The notes: generated by a model from the sequence alone, not told the origin. A stretch of 64,000 nt of DNA from Cheiracanthium punctorium (GCA_038373885.1 JAWZYV010012389.1:124001-188000), one strand, 5' to 3'; counted from the first letter of the stretch, positions 34,789-47,090 are shown. Made by a program: numbers and translations.

Positions 34789-36185
34789 TTGATTGAAGTT
34801 GCAGAATGCACAAATAAGGCAGGTGAAGGAATTGCCAAGCAAATTTGTGACATTCTACAAAAAAAGGGAATTAATACATCTGGCATGATTTTCCAGTCAT
34901 ATGACTTTGCCAGTTCAATGTCTGGAAAATTTAAAGGAGTACAACAAAAAGTGTCAGAAATTGTCGGTCATCCTGATTTGTACATCCCTTGTCAGGATCA
35001 TCGAATTAATACGGCTCTGGAATATAGTTGCAATATTAGCATAACAATAAGAGATATGTTTGATACTCTTGAAGCATTATATGTATTTTTTACTTCAAGT
35101 GCAAAAAGATTTAGACAGTTGCAAAATAAAATTTCCGAAGTTGAAAATGCATTAATCTTAAAAAATCTTTCTAGAACAAGGTGGACGGCTAAAGTAGAAA
35201 CGATTAGAGCTGTTTGTCAATCATTTGAACTTATTTTAGATTTATTGGAAGAAATGTCATCTCAAACTGGTGTCGATTCTGCTACAAAAACAAAATCTTA
35301 TGGTCTTTACAAAAATATGAAAACATTTGATTTTATTGTAAGCATATTTTTTATGAAAAACGTAATTTGCAAGGTAAAAGTATTGTCAGAAAATTTAGAA
35401 ACACCTAATTTGAATGTTATTGATTGCATTTCAATAACAGAAAGTACAACAAGAAGACTTGCGGAAATTAATGCAGATACTGATGGAATGGATGATTTGA
35501 TCGAAAGTGTTGTAGCATTTTCTGAAAAGTTTAGCATTGACGCAAAACGTGATTTCCAACTGCATCACAGAAGAAGGGTGCTCCCAAAAACATCTGACAA
35601 TGCTAGAGAAACAAGCAAATTTGCAATTTAAACAGTTTTTCAGAAAAGAGTTCAAAGCTGTTCTAGACACATTAGCTAGTGGCCTTCAAGAGAATGTTTC
35701 TACTATGAAGACAAAAATTTTGCCCCTTCATTCTATGTTTTTGCCCCCTTCATTCCCAGTTTCTTTTAAGTAAAGATGTTTTAACAGATACTGCAATCGA
35801 AAACATAATTGAGATGTATCCCATGAATTCAAAACCCGATATGCAGTCACTGAAAAGTGAATTAGAGATTTTATTTGATCTTTGCAAAGATAAGAGTGCG
35901 TCATCAATGGATGCAGTAGTAGAAACTGCAGTGACTTTTATAAATGTACTGAAATTAGCATTTACACTGTGTCAACTGGTATTAAGTTATGGAGTAAGTA
36001 CGAATGAAAGAAAGTTTAGCCAATTGAAGTTTGTGAAAGGGAGCTTACGGACAATAATGACTGATGACAGAATGAACAATTTAATGATGATGAAATGTGA
36101 AATGGATTTCACTGACAAACTTGACTTAGACGGTATTGTAAATCTCTGGTCGATGCTGAAACAAAGAAAAATAAGTTTAATATGA
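34789..36185 (+). pseudogene. hAT transposase remnant, ZMYM1/ZNF862-like type
   Basis: 34789-35631 encodes a hAT catalytic-domain segment: CTNKAGEGIAKQICDILQKK, IFQSYDFASSMSGKFKG, CQDHRINTALEYS and LSRTRWTAKVETIRAV match the pattern of ZMYM1-type (DUF4371) proteins, with D then H in the positions of the second acidic block. After shifts near 35550 and 35750 the homology resumes and ends in CQLVLSYGVSTNERKFSQLK, the hAT C-terminal dimerisation motif, near 36000. The N-terminal third is missing or unrecognisable. It sits inside terminal repeats on the same element, so it was probably the element's own transposase. Confidence 0.85.
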
Positions 36186-36469
36186 AAAAGTCTGTATAAA
36201 TCCAGTTACATTAACAAATGACCCAATTCCCATAACTATTTGAATCAAAATGTAAGTTATGCAATCTTTCATCTTATTTTTTCTTTTAGTGAGTTAAATT
36301 TTCTAGTAAAAAAGCATTTCGGCGCAAAATTAAGATTTAGTCATTTTCTTTAGTATTTATCATTTAATATTCTCTTTAAAAAATTACTAAAATAAAATGT
36401 ACATTTAAATTATGTTTATTTTTAATGAATGCAATTTCTTTTCCAAGGAAAGGGGGAACTTGACACATC

Positions 36470-37690
36470 GGCAAGTTTTGTTATAAATTTTGTGTTAACA
36501 TATATTTTTCATGAAAATAGTGTTTTTTTTTTTTTAACCTACATTTAATTTTTTGGTAGTTTACATGTAAAAATTTAATTTTGCTTTCAAAGGATGTTTC
36601 ATTTTATGTAGTATATAAAACATAGCTGAAAATTATATTTTAAAATATTCATGTATAATTTTGTACAAAATGCAAAAAATTAAAGTTTGGTAGGCTGTAA
36701 AATCTAAAATCAATGTTGAAAAATTTGTAAGAATACGGAAGTTTGAGATCACTTTTAAGCTTATGAAAAACAATTTTATAATACAAGCCACATTTACAGC
36801 TATTCTAGAAATGTTAAAATCTTCATTTCTTTTAAATGTTTTGTATTTATATATATTTTTATTGAATTAGTTTTTTGTTTAACTCTACATCTTTAATTTA
36901 ATTGTAGTTTACTTGTGAAAATTTAATTTTGCATCCCAAGAATGTTTTCATTTCATGTACTATATGAAAGACTACTGTGAAAGTTATGTTTAAAAATATT
37001 TATGAGTAATTCTGTAAAAAATCCCCCCCCCCCAAAAAATAATAATAATAATAAATAAAATAAAAATAAAATTTGATAGACTGTAAAATCTAAAATCAGT
37101 GTTGAAAAATCGGTAAGAATAGGATTGCGTTAGTAAGTTTTGTGTTCAATATTAAGTCTATTAAAAAAAAAAAAAAAAAAAAAAAAGATTTTAAAACACA
37201 CATTTACTGCCGTTCTAGAAATTTTTAAAACTTCATTTCCTTTATAAATTTTGTGTTTAAATACTTTTTTGTTTAATTCGTTTTCTAAATCTATATATTT
37301 AAAATATTTATGTATGATTTTGTGTAAAATGCAAAAACTTAAATTTGGTAGACTCCAAGAACTAAAATCAGTGTTAAAATATCGGTTAGAAAAAATAAGT
37401 GAGAGTTCGCTGTTAAAATCATGAAAAATGATTTTAAAACAGAGACACATTTACTGCTGTCCTAAAAAATTTATAAAACTTCACATTTTTATAAATTTTG
37501 TGTTTACATACATTTTTGATTGAATTAATTATTTTAATGTATATATTTAATTTGACTGTAGTTTACTTGTGAAAATTTAATTTTGCATTAAAAGGATGTT
37601 TTCATTTCATGTACTATATAAAAGATTACCGAGAAAATTATTTTTTAATATAGTTATGTATAATTCTGTATAAAAGGCAAAAAAGTCTAT
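36470..37690 (+). repeat. Degenerate tandem repeat in the 3' half of the hAT element
   Basis: Blocks such as GTTTACTTGTGAAAATTTAA (36560 variant, 36908, 37561), CTGTAAAATCTAAAATCAGT (36695 variant, 37080, 37360 variant) and ATTTCATGTACTATA recur at intervals of about 275-385 bp, giving about 3.5 diverged units. The second unit has gained a C-run and AAT microsatellite (37023-37055), the third a 23-A run (37162-37185). Confidence 0.75.
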
Positions 37691-38230
37691 CTATATATTT
37701 AAATAACCAGAGCATTGAGACAGATCGATAATTATAGATGTAAATTGTAATTTTTTAAAAATTTATGTTACACCTAATTTAAGCAAATTATGGAGGCATT
37801 TTGCTAGTTTAATTATTATTACTTGCATTTTCTGTAACATTTATTGAATTTTTATTCTATAAAATGTGTTTGAATTGATATAATATAGACTTTCTGATTT
37901 ATTAAAATGATGATGGTTTTGTTTTATTCCGCCTGGCTACTATATTGTTATTTTCAGGACAGAAACATGTATCACAAACCATTAAACATGGTTCAGTGCA
38001 CAGTTTAATATATTTTATTTCAGTTATTTAAAGATTTATTTTAGCGTTTTATCATAAGACACTGAAAGGGTTATTTTTAAAAAATGATGAAAAAAAATGA
38101 ATTGACTCTTGGTTACTCTTCAAAAATTTCAAATTTTGAGTTGGCATATTTTACAGCTCTCCCCTCCCAATCATGATGCTCTCACTACGCCTCTGCCCAA
38201 AACTAAACTTTGTGCCCTGATATTCTTTAA

Positions 38231-38654
38231 TGCTATCCTCCCGTGCGTTTGGTTTCCCTTTCTGTCTTTCGCCGAAGTTCGACACCGGCTTCGCTCTCTG
38301 CGCGACATCAGTTTCTCTTCGCAGTTCTTCCTTTACTGTTTTCTCATGAACCATGATCGCCGCAGCATATCTCTATAGTAACAGAGACATTTTGTTTCTG
38401 ATTGGCCGGTCAGAACTTTGGTTTATGCAAATTAACTATTACACATGTAAATTGTTATGTAATGTACCCATATAATGCAGTTTCTTTTGCCTGCAAGATA
38501 TCTGTGTATGCTAGTTCTGCAAGATGCTCAGAGTAGATGTATTTATTTTTACGATGTTTCTTTGATTAAAGAATTTTAGTTCCCTAATGATGTTTCTTAT
38601 TTTTCCAAGTGTTAAATTCCACTGCTAGTAAAACGCAAGTAATTTCCTCTGACA
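38231..38654 (+). repeat. LTR-like dispersed repeat, copy 1
   Basis: About 424 bp that recur at 49501-49928 and, more diverged, at 57254-57718, always on the plus strand. It starts TG and ends CA (CTCTGACA). Inside are GATTGGCCGG (inverted CCAAT-like), ATGCAAAT and TATAATG boxes and later ATTAAAG, a layout like a pol II promoter plus polyadenylation region of an LTR. It could be a solo LTR. No matching short duplication is seen here. Confidence 0.65.
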
Positions 38655-39225
38655 TTTTGATTATGGGCCGAACATTCCCATTATAAAACTGCTTATTGCT
38701 GACCTTTAATAATGACCGTACGCAAGTTGTCATTTTCAACTCAAGTCTCGGCCGGTGTTTTCCGTGGTTTGGTGTTACCAAGGAGTCTTCGTCGATAGTG
38801 TAAAGCGTTATGAAGCATGTGTTCCGGCTAGTGCTTTTTTGTCATCATCCCTGCTGTTACATTCTACAAGTATTCTCCATCTGTGCCTTCAAATGTTCCA
38901 TCACCAGTCAAGCTTTCGAATCCACGGTTTAGTGTTTTCAAGCTGACTTGTTATTCCTTGTGTGATTTCCCACGTTTGGAGAGCGGTTGGAATTTTCCTA
39001 GGTACATGTGTACCGAGTCGGCAGCTCATCAAAAGGATTCCAAGCAAGGTGGAGACTTACAAAGAGAAATTCCACAGCCGCGAAGGGAAACTCGTTGGAC
39101 AGGTTTGCTCGAGGAGATGAAGAAGAGTTGAGCGTTGGTACGGGAAGCGACAGGTCACCAGGACTGCTCTCTGCCGTGTGATTTTGATTTTTTTCCGACC
39201 TTGCTTCGGAAACTTTTTCGTTAGT
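38655..39225. other. Unassigned, moderately GC-rich segment
   Basis: No convincing coding frame. Base composition resembles the tandem repeat that follows, and both may belong to one unidentified LTR-bearing element. Confidence 0.3.
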
Positions 39226-39510
39226 GAAAATTTATCGGTCGGCCAGGGACTGAGGTATCTGCTGAACTTTTCCTGAGAATAAATTCTCAACCCTTGTTTC
39301 CCACGAGAGCACTTTGCTCTGGAACGACGTGACACACCAGTGTCTCAGTAAAGACTGCCCGGGTCTTGTTTATCGGTCGACCAGTGACCGAGGCCTCTGC
39401 TGAAAATTGCCCTGAGAAGGAAGGGATTCTCTAGTTTGGTTTCCCGCGAGAGCACGTTGCTCTAGAACTGTGATACACCAGTGTTTCAGTGATGACAGAT
39501 ATAGTCCTGT
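39226..39510 (+). repeat. Two tandem copies, about 143-bp period
   Basis: TTTATCGGTCG, GAGGTATCTGCTGAA/GAGGCCTCTGCTGAA, CGAGAGCAC-TTGCTCT and ACACCAGTGT recur at about 143 bp, at 39226-39360 and 39369-39510. The segment is less AT-rich than its surroundings. A polyadenylation-like AATAAA follows near 39685. It could be LTR or leader sequence of an unidentified retroelement. Confidence 0.6.
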
Positions 39511-39739
39511 TTCTCCCTCACGGAAATTCGTGCTTGAATACGAATGTCTTCGAGCACGTATAAAGCTACCTATTTCTCCAGAGGATTCTAATCAAATCGA
39601 ACTCAGGTTGACTCCGAACTTTATTTAATCAAGAATCATTTAAGAAATTTGTAAATACTGATGTCTGTGTGTGTCTAATGTGTAAATAAAATTCTCGTCT
39701 GAGAGAAAACTGTGGTCCTATCTTCAACACGCCACACTT

Positions 39740-42050
39740 GTGTGGAAATGGACTTTTATTGTGTTGCTTCGATGGCGGCCGAACACATCAGCGTTTTAGC
39801 CAAGTTATAAAGGAACTTTTAGCAGACTATGGAACTTTTCCTGCAGTAATGTTTCATTAGTATGAAGTAGGACTTTCCCTTGTTGTAAGTTATATTTAAA
39901 ATTTTATCATATGCATGTGTCTGTTATACTTATTGTAAATTAGTGTTATAAAGTGGTAATACCTAATGTGCTTGCTAGGGCTGGGCCAAAAATCGATAAC
40001 TACTGACATATCAGTTTTATTTCAACATCAGGTATCCAATATTCCCATTTTCATTTCAGTGAAATCTCAAATTTGATAAAGTTCAAAAATACTGGCCAAA
40101 AATATTTTTCATGTGTTTTAACGTTAAAATCATTACTGTTGACTTTTGACTTACTTTTTAGTATTATGTATTTCTTAAATTATATAAAAAAGCGTGTTGT
40201 CGCCAAATTTGACGATATATCGCCAAACGACACGAAGTTGGTTTCTAACAAATGCCTTGTCCGGGGAGTGTCCCTTACTGGGAAGTACTGCTATTGTATA
40301 ATACCACTTATAAATGTAATACCACGCGGCTGTCGATCTAATGGTGTGGAGTTTTGGGCGATTTTCTCCAGATGTCACGTGAATACGCATTAGAACCCCT
40401 TAAAAAACCCTCCGCCCAAGGCAACCTTCCCGTTAGGCAAATAGCCGTGTAGCTGTGCCTTAACCACAATAAAAATATATAAATGTAATACTTTAATAAT
40501 ACTTATAAATATAATACTACTTATCTATAAATCAATTTTTATCATAAAGATTTTTTAGATTTTTTACTTATCCAAATGTAGTTACTATAGGGATCTTAGT
40601 TTTCTAATGAATTCTGAAGATTAACTTTTTCATTCTGATTCTTTTGAACTCTGATATTCGTCTTCACTCAGAATCACTTTTTTTTGAGAGAGAGAGAGGG
40701 CGGGGACCACCATTGGGCCCCTCTGTTGTAGGGTCTAGCTGTAGCAAAGTTGTAGGGTCTCGCTGTAATAAGGCTTGCTCTTTTTCGTTGGCCTTTGTCT
40801 AGAGCAGCTAAAAGGACACTGCTTAAAAGAAGCCTACTTGAAACCCATAAAATCTCATTCCAAGCTGGAGGAGAAAGTAATTTATTTCAAGCCAGCACTT
40901 CAAAATGACTTAAAGAGCTAGCACGTGTTTCTGTTTACACACTCGCATTCCAATGCCCGAAGTCACAGTTGCCAACCTTTGAGATCCAAAAATGGGGAGC
41001 TTTTGCTTTGGACACAATTTACGACATAAATGGAAAACTAAGTTGTAAATAGATGGGACTATTTACAGGACTAAGAAAGGGCAATTTTGGAAGTAGAAAT
41101 TTTTTTCTTATAGCAAATTTACATCAGAAAAATAAGAAATTACATACTGAATTTAAAATACCCATGTTAAATCTTAACTGAAATGAAATTTTATATACCT
41201 TTATCCAAACACTTGCACATAATTTATAGTTTATGAGAAGTACAAGCGCGTATGTTTGTATCCCTTTTGTGATCACCCGTCGAAAAATTATCGAAAAAAT
41301 AAAAATGGCGCTATATAAATAATTTTTTTTAAAGAAATGGTGGATGTTGGGGGAACATTTTTTTCTTGGAATAGACACTCAATACTGTACTAATTACGAT
41401 TATAGTTGAAATTAGGCGCGACAAGCCGCGACACCCCTTCAAAAAGATTTTGAAATGTGGATCTTTGAAAAAAAAAGAAGAAAAAAAAAGTTTACAATTT
41501 TTTAAAATAAAGTCATATTATTTTTTCAAGCTAATAGATACATATAATCAAAATACATATATTTTACTACAATAATACTTAGTATCAAATGAGTAAATTA
41601 ATTTAAAGAGCCCGTAAAAAATGCAAGACGAAGTAATAGGAAACGCTGAAATCTCTTGCCGTAAATGAAGAAACTTGCTTTTAAACCGAGTGTTGCATCT
41701 TTTGGATATGAATTGTGGTCGAAAAACATGCATTACATGATGCATCAGTTACTAGGCTATCCAAAAACATATATATTACTGTTTTTAAACAAATTTTAAA
41801 TTTTCGACTTTTGGCCAGGATTTTGATACGAATACTGTTAGGAAAAGTAACTGTAAACCTTACCTTAAAGGTTCCATGACATGTAGCTGTGTTCTCTTTA
41901 TTATATCTGAATGCTGTATAACTTAACTTTAATTATTTGCCCTAAAACCTAAAGGCACTGATAGCTCTTATTTTTATTAATTAAAGTTCTTACTTAAAAC
42001 TATTCTAATATCAACGCTTCAAACAAGCACCTAATTGCTGCAAAACGTTT
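39740..42050. other. Gene-free region with repeat fragments
   Basis: CTAGGGCTGGGCCAAAAATC and the following about 130 bp (39977-40105) recur at 43797-43920, with shared TTTTCATTTCAGTGAAATCT. A SINE fragment lies at 40320-40465. GA and T runs are near 40680. No reading frame of interest was found. Confidence 0.5.
40320..40465 (+). mobile_element. SINE fragment
   Basis: GCGGCTGTCGATCTAATGG, GGAGTTTTGG and TTTTCTCCAGATGTCACGTG match, in order, the minus strand of the SINE at 60095-60309. Only the body is present; the tRNA-like head is missing. Confidence 0.6.
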
Positions 42051-42059
42051 TGCATAATG

Positions 42060-42560
42060 TGTTTCTGTTTTTGGCCGCTAGAGGCGCTGTACTCCCGGCG
42101 ACTTGCCGCGGAGCTATTTTCTCCTTTTTCTTTTCACGTCACAGGTCCGCAGTCCTTGGTGACGTCGTTGCCTGGCCAACAGTATAAAAGTTCGCCGTTC
42201 GCCGCGATAGAGAGAGAGGAGGCGAAAAGGGTGATACGACAGATGCGTATGGAAGGACGCTTGAAGCCAGCCATGTGAGATGCTCTGAGCTGAGTCAAAC
42301 GATTAATCTGGCGAGCCATCCCGTCACAGCTTCCAACAAAGCTTTTTTTGATTATGCCGCTACAAGCTTATCTCAAGGTGATGCTGTTCGATTTGTTGTC
42401 CAGAATGTCCGATGCCACATAGATGCTGTACCACATCAAATGCCTGTTTTTTTTGTTTCCATTTGCTCATCCTCATCTGTATACCAGCCTTCATGCTTCA
42501 TTACTTAAATAAAAGAACTATCAAGGTAAACGTATTTGTCATCTTTTACCTGGCAAGCCC
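42060..42560 (+). promoter_or_regulatory. Promoter-like segment: TATA box and polyadenylation signal
   Basis: A GC-rich block contains CACGTCA and TGACGTCG (CRE-like), then TATAAAAG at 42183, and 320 bp later AATAAAAG at 42508. The spacing suits an LTR (U3-R-U5) as well as a small gene. The 73-codon frame at 42057-42278 overlaps the TATA box and is unlikely to be real. No second copy is in the window. Confidence 0.4.
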
Positions 42561-43197
42561 TCAATTCATTTTTCTTACTAGCTTTCACTGCTCAAAGTTT
42601 TGAAGTATAAAACTCTGCTAAATTCAGACAAATACTCCACTGTGCGGCGATAAGAAAATCCTGAGATCGATATCAGCTTGTGATGCTTTTGCTACTGCTT
42701 CCTCTCCGTTGATGACGATACCGGATCGCGGGAAAAGCAGCTGCTTCACTACAGAATCACTGCTGCATGTTTGTTATCGCAGAGAATAGTTTTTTCCTCC
42801 CACGGAGCTTTGCAGAAAGAAAGCAGGGAACGTTAATTTCGAAAGGGTTGTAGCATATAGTGCGTCGTTCTGCTCACGGAAGATATCTAGGCGCAATAAT
42901 AGTTATTATTTAATGATGATTTTGAGTGAAGGATATTATGATGCGTGAACGGCTATTTCAACAGATAATAGAGCTGCTGACATTTGGTTGGATCGATAAT
43001 ATCTAATAGAGCAAATGTTTTATTGGAAATAATAATTTAATCTAAGTGCGGTACGTGTACATTAACAGGAACTGGTGCACGTAAAATCTGTCGTGACTCC
43101 TAAGTACCACATGAACGATACCTCTGGAGGTCTCTCATAGCTTAAAGGAAGGTCATGGTCATCCAAGCCTTCGGCACCAAATCTATATGTATGTTTA
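42561..43197. other. Gene-free stretch
   Basis: No recognisable gene or repeat. Composition is close to balanced at 42650-42900. Confidence 0.3.
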
Positions 43198-43790
43198 TTA
43201 GCCTAATTACCATAATTAATTAACGTATATCTCAGAAACTATCCATCGGAGGAGTGCATTTTTATTGATTCTCGACCCCCCCCCCCCCCCAGACTCTGCA
43301 ACCCCATCGATACATAAAATTTCGAGTGTTTTGACTTCAAACTTAACCTTTCAATCTTACAGGCCCAGAGGGGTCATATGAAGCTCTCCTGTATTTTCAA
43401 TTTGGGCATTTTAAATGCTAGCCGCCTCCGGCAGCATCTCCAAAGCCTGGAAAACGTCCCAGAGCTAATTTCTACGTGTTTGCAGTCCTTTTAAGGCTCA
43501 ATCATGGTTAATTAGTCTAATTACCATAATTAATTAATGTATTTCTCGAAAACTATCCATCGGAGCGCGTTTTTATTGATTCTCAACCCCCCCCTAATAA
43601 ACCCCCATTGTTACATAAAATTTTGAATGCTTTGACACCAAACTTAGCCTTTTAATCTTACAGGAACAGGGGGTCATATGAAGCTCCCCTGTATTTTCAT
43701 TTTGGGCAGTTTAAACACTAGTTTTAGTTGAACCGCCCTCCAACAGCATCTTCAAAGCCTGCAAACCGTCCCAGAGCAAACTTCCACATG
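43198..43790 (+). repeat. Two tandem copies, 314-bp period
   Basis: Copy 1 at 43198-43511 and copy 2 at 43512-43790 share CTAATTACCATAATTAATTA, AAACTATCCATCGGAG, TTTTTATTGATTCTC, a C-run, GTCATATGAAGCTC and AAAGCCTG. Spacing is 314 bp. The C-run is 16 long in copy 1 and shorter in copy 2. Confidence 0.9.
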
Positions 43791-43796
43791 TTGTCA

Positions 43797-43920
43797 TAGG
43801 GTTGGGCCAAAAATCAATATTTACCGAACTATCTGATTTATTCCAGCATAATAAATTCGATTATCCAATTTTCATTTCAGTGAAATCTGGAAAACGGTAA
43901 AGTTCCAAAAATAGCGGCCG
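43797..43920 (+). repeat. Dispersed repeat shared with 39977-40105
   Basis: Starts AGGGTTGGGCCAAAAATC and shares TTTTCATTTCAGTGAAATCT with the first copy at similar spacing. Possibly the end of a DNA element; the other end is not defined. Confidence 0.6.
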
Positions 43921-44261
43921 CCGATAAAAAAATACCGAAACCGAATTCTGTCAGTTTTCCAGTAGTGATTAATGCTACTGAAAACTAACAGTCAATCAAG
44001 CATTCCCGAGTCTGATTACAATACCAAATAAAAAACTTTGTGGGATTCGTATGGAGCCTGCAAATCCATAGCTGTCGATCGGCATATTTCATACAATTGG
44101 AAACACTTGACTTTTCTGTTGTTGTTTACGGCGAGTTCAGATTTTGTGTTCAGTGTTATCACAATTAGAAGCCAGGTATGGATTCCAACTCGAAAAACCC
44201 GTCATCAATGGCGACAGCTCAGCGGCAATCTAATTTACAAAACACAGACTTCAGAATATAA

Positions 44262-44398
44262 GAAATAGATACATTGATTTAAGATACTTGTTTGTTAGAG
44301 AACTTTATGAACAAGGACTGTTTGCAATATTGCAGATTTATTAACAAAACCTCTCGAGAGGAGTCGTTTTGAATATTTAAGATCATTTTTACTTAATT
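44262..44398 (+). pseudogene. pol: Ty1/copia RNase H C-terminal fragment
   Basis: The plus frames read HIDLRYLFVRELYEQGLF and, after a one-base shift near 44330, ADLLTKPLERSRFEYLRSF then stop. The DLLTKPL motif close to the C-terminus is the usual end of copia RNase H. It is distinct from the copia element that begins at about 44510, whose own version of this motif lies at 49170. Confidence 0.8.
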
Positions 44399-44509
44399 AA
44401 ATTGTATGTATTCATTTAATGTTTCCTAAGTTTGAAAGAAGAAGGAAAAAAAAAACCCTTTATAGACTTTGATTATAATATGTTTGGGAAAGAGGGGCAA
44501 GACCGTTAG

Positions 44510-45094
44510 TTAATTTTTCATTAATCAGACTATTCTTTTCAATTCTTGTATGTTTCTTTAATTGGTTTCACTGTCAAATCGATATTAAATGTGCATATTT
44601 GTGTGCAACTCTACAGGAAGAAATTTATATGTATCAGCCACAGGGATTCAAGGATCTCAACCATCCTGATCACGTTTGCTTACTTAAAAGAGCTTTGTAT
44701 GGTTTACGGCAGAGCGGTAAAGAATGATTTTGTGAACTCGACAGAACACTAGAAAAATTTAAATTTAAAAGGCTAGAATGGAGTAACTGTATATATGTAT
44801 ATAGTGATAATATTGTTCTTCTCGTGTATGTCGGTGACATTTTAATTTTTGGAAAAACATTGGACTGCATCAACCACATTGTAAATTTGTTCAAAAATGA
44901 ATTTGATATCACTGTTTCAGGTAAAACAAAAATGCTTCTAGGAATTGAATTTGAAGAAAAGTTTGGAAAGTTATACATATACCAACACAAGTACATAGGT
45001 AAAATTTGCGAACAATGCAAAAGTTTTAATTTTCCACTATCAACCCTCCCCATTGTTAAAGGCTGTATCCTGTCAAAGATGTACAGTCCTGCAT
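44510..45094 (+). pseudogene. pol: Ty1/copia reverse transcriptase segment
   Basis: The frame from about 44560 reads QIDIKCAYLCATLQEEIYMY, QPQGF, LLKRALYGLRQS and KFKRLEWSNC, then VYVGDILIFG, the catalytic YVDD block with the first D replaced by G. LGIEFE and IYQHKYIGKI follow. TGA at 44725-44727 replaces the Trp expected after GLRQSGKE. The sequence stops at 45094, where a MITE is inserted, and resumes at 46869. Confidence 0.85.
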
Positions 45095-45182
45095 CAAGGG
45101 TAGATTAAAGGGGGGGGGACCCCCCCCCCTCCCAAGACAAAAGAAATTAATGTAAAAGATCCTATTTTACTTCCATAAAATG

Positions 45183-46829
45183 GATGTATACATGGCTCGC
45201 TCTAGACTTCAAAATCTGCGAGTCATATTGACTTGCAGTCTATAAAAGTGAGAGTCAATTTTGGGGAACTGCAAGTCAAAGTCAAAAAACTTTTTTTTTT
45301 TAAATCTAAGAAAGAGAAAATAAAGACGTTCCTTTTTTTCTCATGTAATTATTAATTTTTGCCTAGATATTGATTTCTCCACAATGCACGATTAATATAA
45401 ACTAGATTACAGACATGAGTAGCATAACTTTTTCAAATATAAATGTTAAAACAGTGATGAAAAATCGACAGAAAAAGAAGGAAAAAAAAAAATTATAAAA
45501 TTGTATTCGTGCATAAAATGTAATTTCTAGTTACCCCCCCCCCCCCCCCCACACACACACACAGACACACAATGGATTTTGAATGAAATTTTAAAGTCCT
45601 GTTAACTACTTAAGAATAATTAACTCGAATCTAGCATTTTAATAAAATATTTTACATAGCATTAAATTATGAATATGTTAGTCTTTGTCTACATATTTCC
45701 TCTGTTTTACATTTTCAAAATATTTAATGCTTTCTCCAAAAGAAAATTCTGTTAATGGTGCGATATTTAAACTTAGAGTCATTAAATTAGACGGATTTTC
45801 ATCTTTCAATGCAGTTCTGCAGCAGTTTTTAATCCTGTTTTGGATGCTGAATGCTCGTTCACAACAAGCACTGTTAGATGAATTATGAGCACAGCTGGCT
45901 AATATGGAAAAATCCTGAAAGAGATCTTTCATATCTGATGCAAGCTTAAGGCAAACTTCTTTAAATGAAAGGTATTTCATTTCAAAACATGTATGTTTAA
46001 ACATACTAAAATCATGCTGAGCTATTTCATTGTCAATGACCGTCTCGTTTGTTTTGAGGAGCATTTCAAATTCTTCGTTACCATAATTTGCTAAATCTGA
46101 TACCAAAGTCGGATTTTTTTGGGAACTAAAAAGATAATCTAACCAAGTGAGAAAATTCACATCTTTTTCTGGAAATCTATCTGTTAAGTTCGCCAATGTT
46201 TTGTGGAGATATTCATTTTTTATTTTTTCTGAATATTTATGCTGCTGATTAGTAGCTTCCTTTAGCTGGATATCTCTGTAAATACACATTTTTTTATTTG
46301 CTTGTACTTGATCAAAGAAGCTCTTTAAGTAGGATCCATACTCAGTTTTTATAGCTTTCAAACAACTTTTTGCCCCCTAATAATGGCTGGGACAGTTGAA
46401 AAATCCAAATCTTCTTTTTGGAACATTTTGCATAATTTTTCAAGTATGGGTTGAACATCAAGTAGCAATTTAACAATATAAATGAATGAGAATTTACCTG
46501 TGTTAAGAATGGGGAGTGTGCCCCCAACTGAGCACCAACACCTTTTTTTTTTTTTTTGAATGAAATGAAATTGCCAATCATCACGACTGCTCCAATTTTA
46601 TTGGTAGAAATGCCACAATCTTTCAAAACTTCTTCAATTTTCTGCACAACTGTTTGTGCTTCATCATTTTGAATAAAAAAGAAAAGCGAGAGAGAAAACG
46701 TCGTTATGATGTCCGGCTGAAATTTTGCAAATCCAATTTAATTCGCAGTTTCAAAAAGTGAGAGTCAAATTTTTCAAAAAATATCGAATTACGCGTAAAA
46801 TGCGAGTATGCGCGAGCCCTGGATGTATA
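45183..46829 (-). mobile_element. hAT element (1.6 kb) nested in the MITE
   Basis: The element runs 45191-46821. The perfect duplication GATGTATA lies at 45183-45190 and 46822-46829. Ends are CATGGCTCGC and, inverted, CAGGGCTCGC. It carries a C-run and CA-repeat (45535-45570) and a hAT transposase remnant on the minus strand. Confidence 0.9.
45678..46647 (-). pseudogene. hAT transposase C-terminal remnant
   Basis: 46361-45678 encodes 227 residues: a lysine-rich start, ANLTDRFPEKDVNFLTWLDY, then NSACCERAFSIQNRIKNCCR, the hAT dimerisation motif with its usual E-R-F-S core, followed by NPSNLMTLSLN. An upstream frame (46647-46342) has VVMIGNFISFK and an internal A-run shift; only its first part is likely to be transposase. 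The catalytic N-terminal half is missing, so the element cannot move itself. Confidence 0.8.
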
Positions 46830-46868
46830 GGTCAATCTTCTAACTAACACCCCCCTTTTGTCCTGCAT

Positions 46869-47090
46869 AAGAATCTGAAAGAAATGAAATGTTAAAGTTA
46901 CCATATAGAAACATTGTGGGATGTTTGTCATATCTCGCAAATCGTACGAGACCAGACCTTTGTTATGCTGTAAACATCTTGGCACAATTCCAAGAAAACC
47001 CTGGTGTGAAGCATTGAAACGCATTATTGCTATTATTGGGTTAAGTTCAATATACAAGAGACTATAAACTTAATTTGTCAGATGTAACTA
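46869..47090 (+). pseudogene. pol: Ty1/copia segment after the RT
   Basis: With frame changes the strand reads HIVGCLSYLANRTRPDLCY-like sequence, AVNILAQF, NPGVKHWNALLRLL, the conserved region between copia RT and RNase H. It follows directly from 45094 once the MITE and its duplication are removed. It ends in a 38-bp sequence that is repeated at 48510-48547. Confidence 0.75.

Larger units (their letters stand above)
33554..38203 (+). mobile_element. Full-length hAT element (4.6 kb) with 8-bp duplication
   Basis: The element runs 33562-38195. Ends start CAGAGGCGTCGCTAAGGGG and, inverted, CAGAGGCGTAGTGAGAGC. The perfect duplication CCCAAAAC lies at 33554-33561 and 38196-38203. It encloses a plus-strand hAT transposase remnant (34789-36185) and a long AT-rich, internally repeated 3' region. 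A G-run (33578-33596) lies just inside the left end. The 5' part of the transposase, where a zinc finger would be expected, is not recognisable. Confidence 0.9.
45087..46868. mobile_element. MITE inserted in copia, itself split by a hAT element
   Basis: The element runs 45095-46860. The perfect duplication TCCTGCAT lies at 45087-45094 and 46861-46868, inside copia coding sequence. The outer parts (45095-45190 and 46822-46860) match the MITE at 16751-16931 (AAGGGTAGATTAAAG and GTCAATCTTCTAACTAAC). The right terminus looks shortened. A 1.6-kb hAT element sits inside. Confidence 0.85.

Noticed and set aside
39977..40105. A short regulatory RNA shared with 43797-43920
   Set aside because: The shared sequence starts with a transposon-like GGGCTGGGCC motif and has no hairpin or pol III boxes; a dispersed repeat is more likely.
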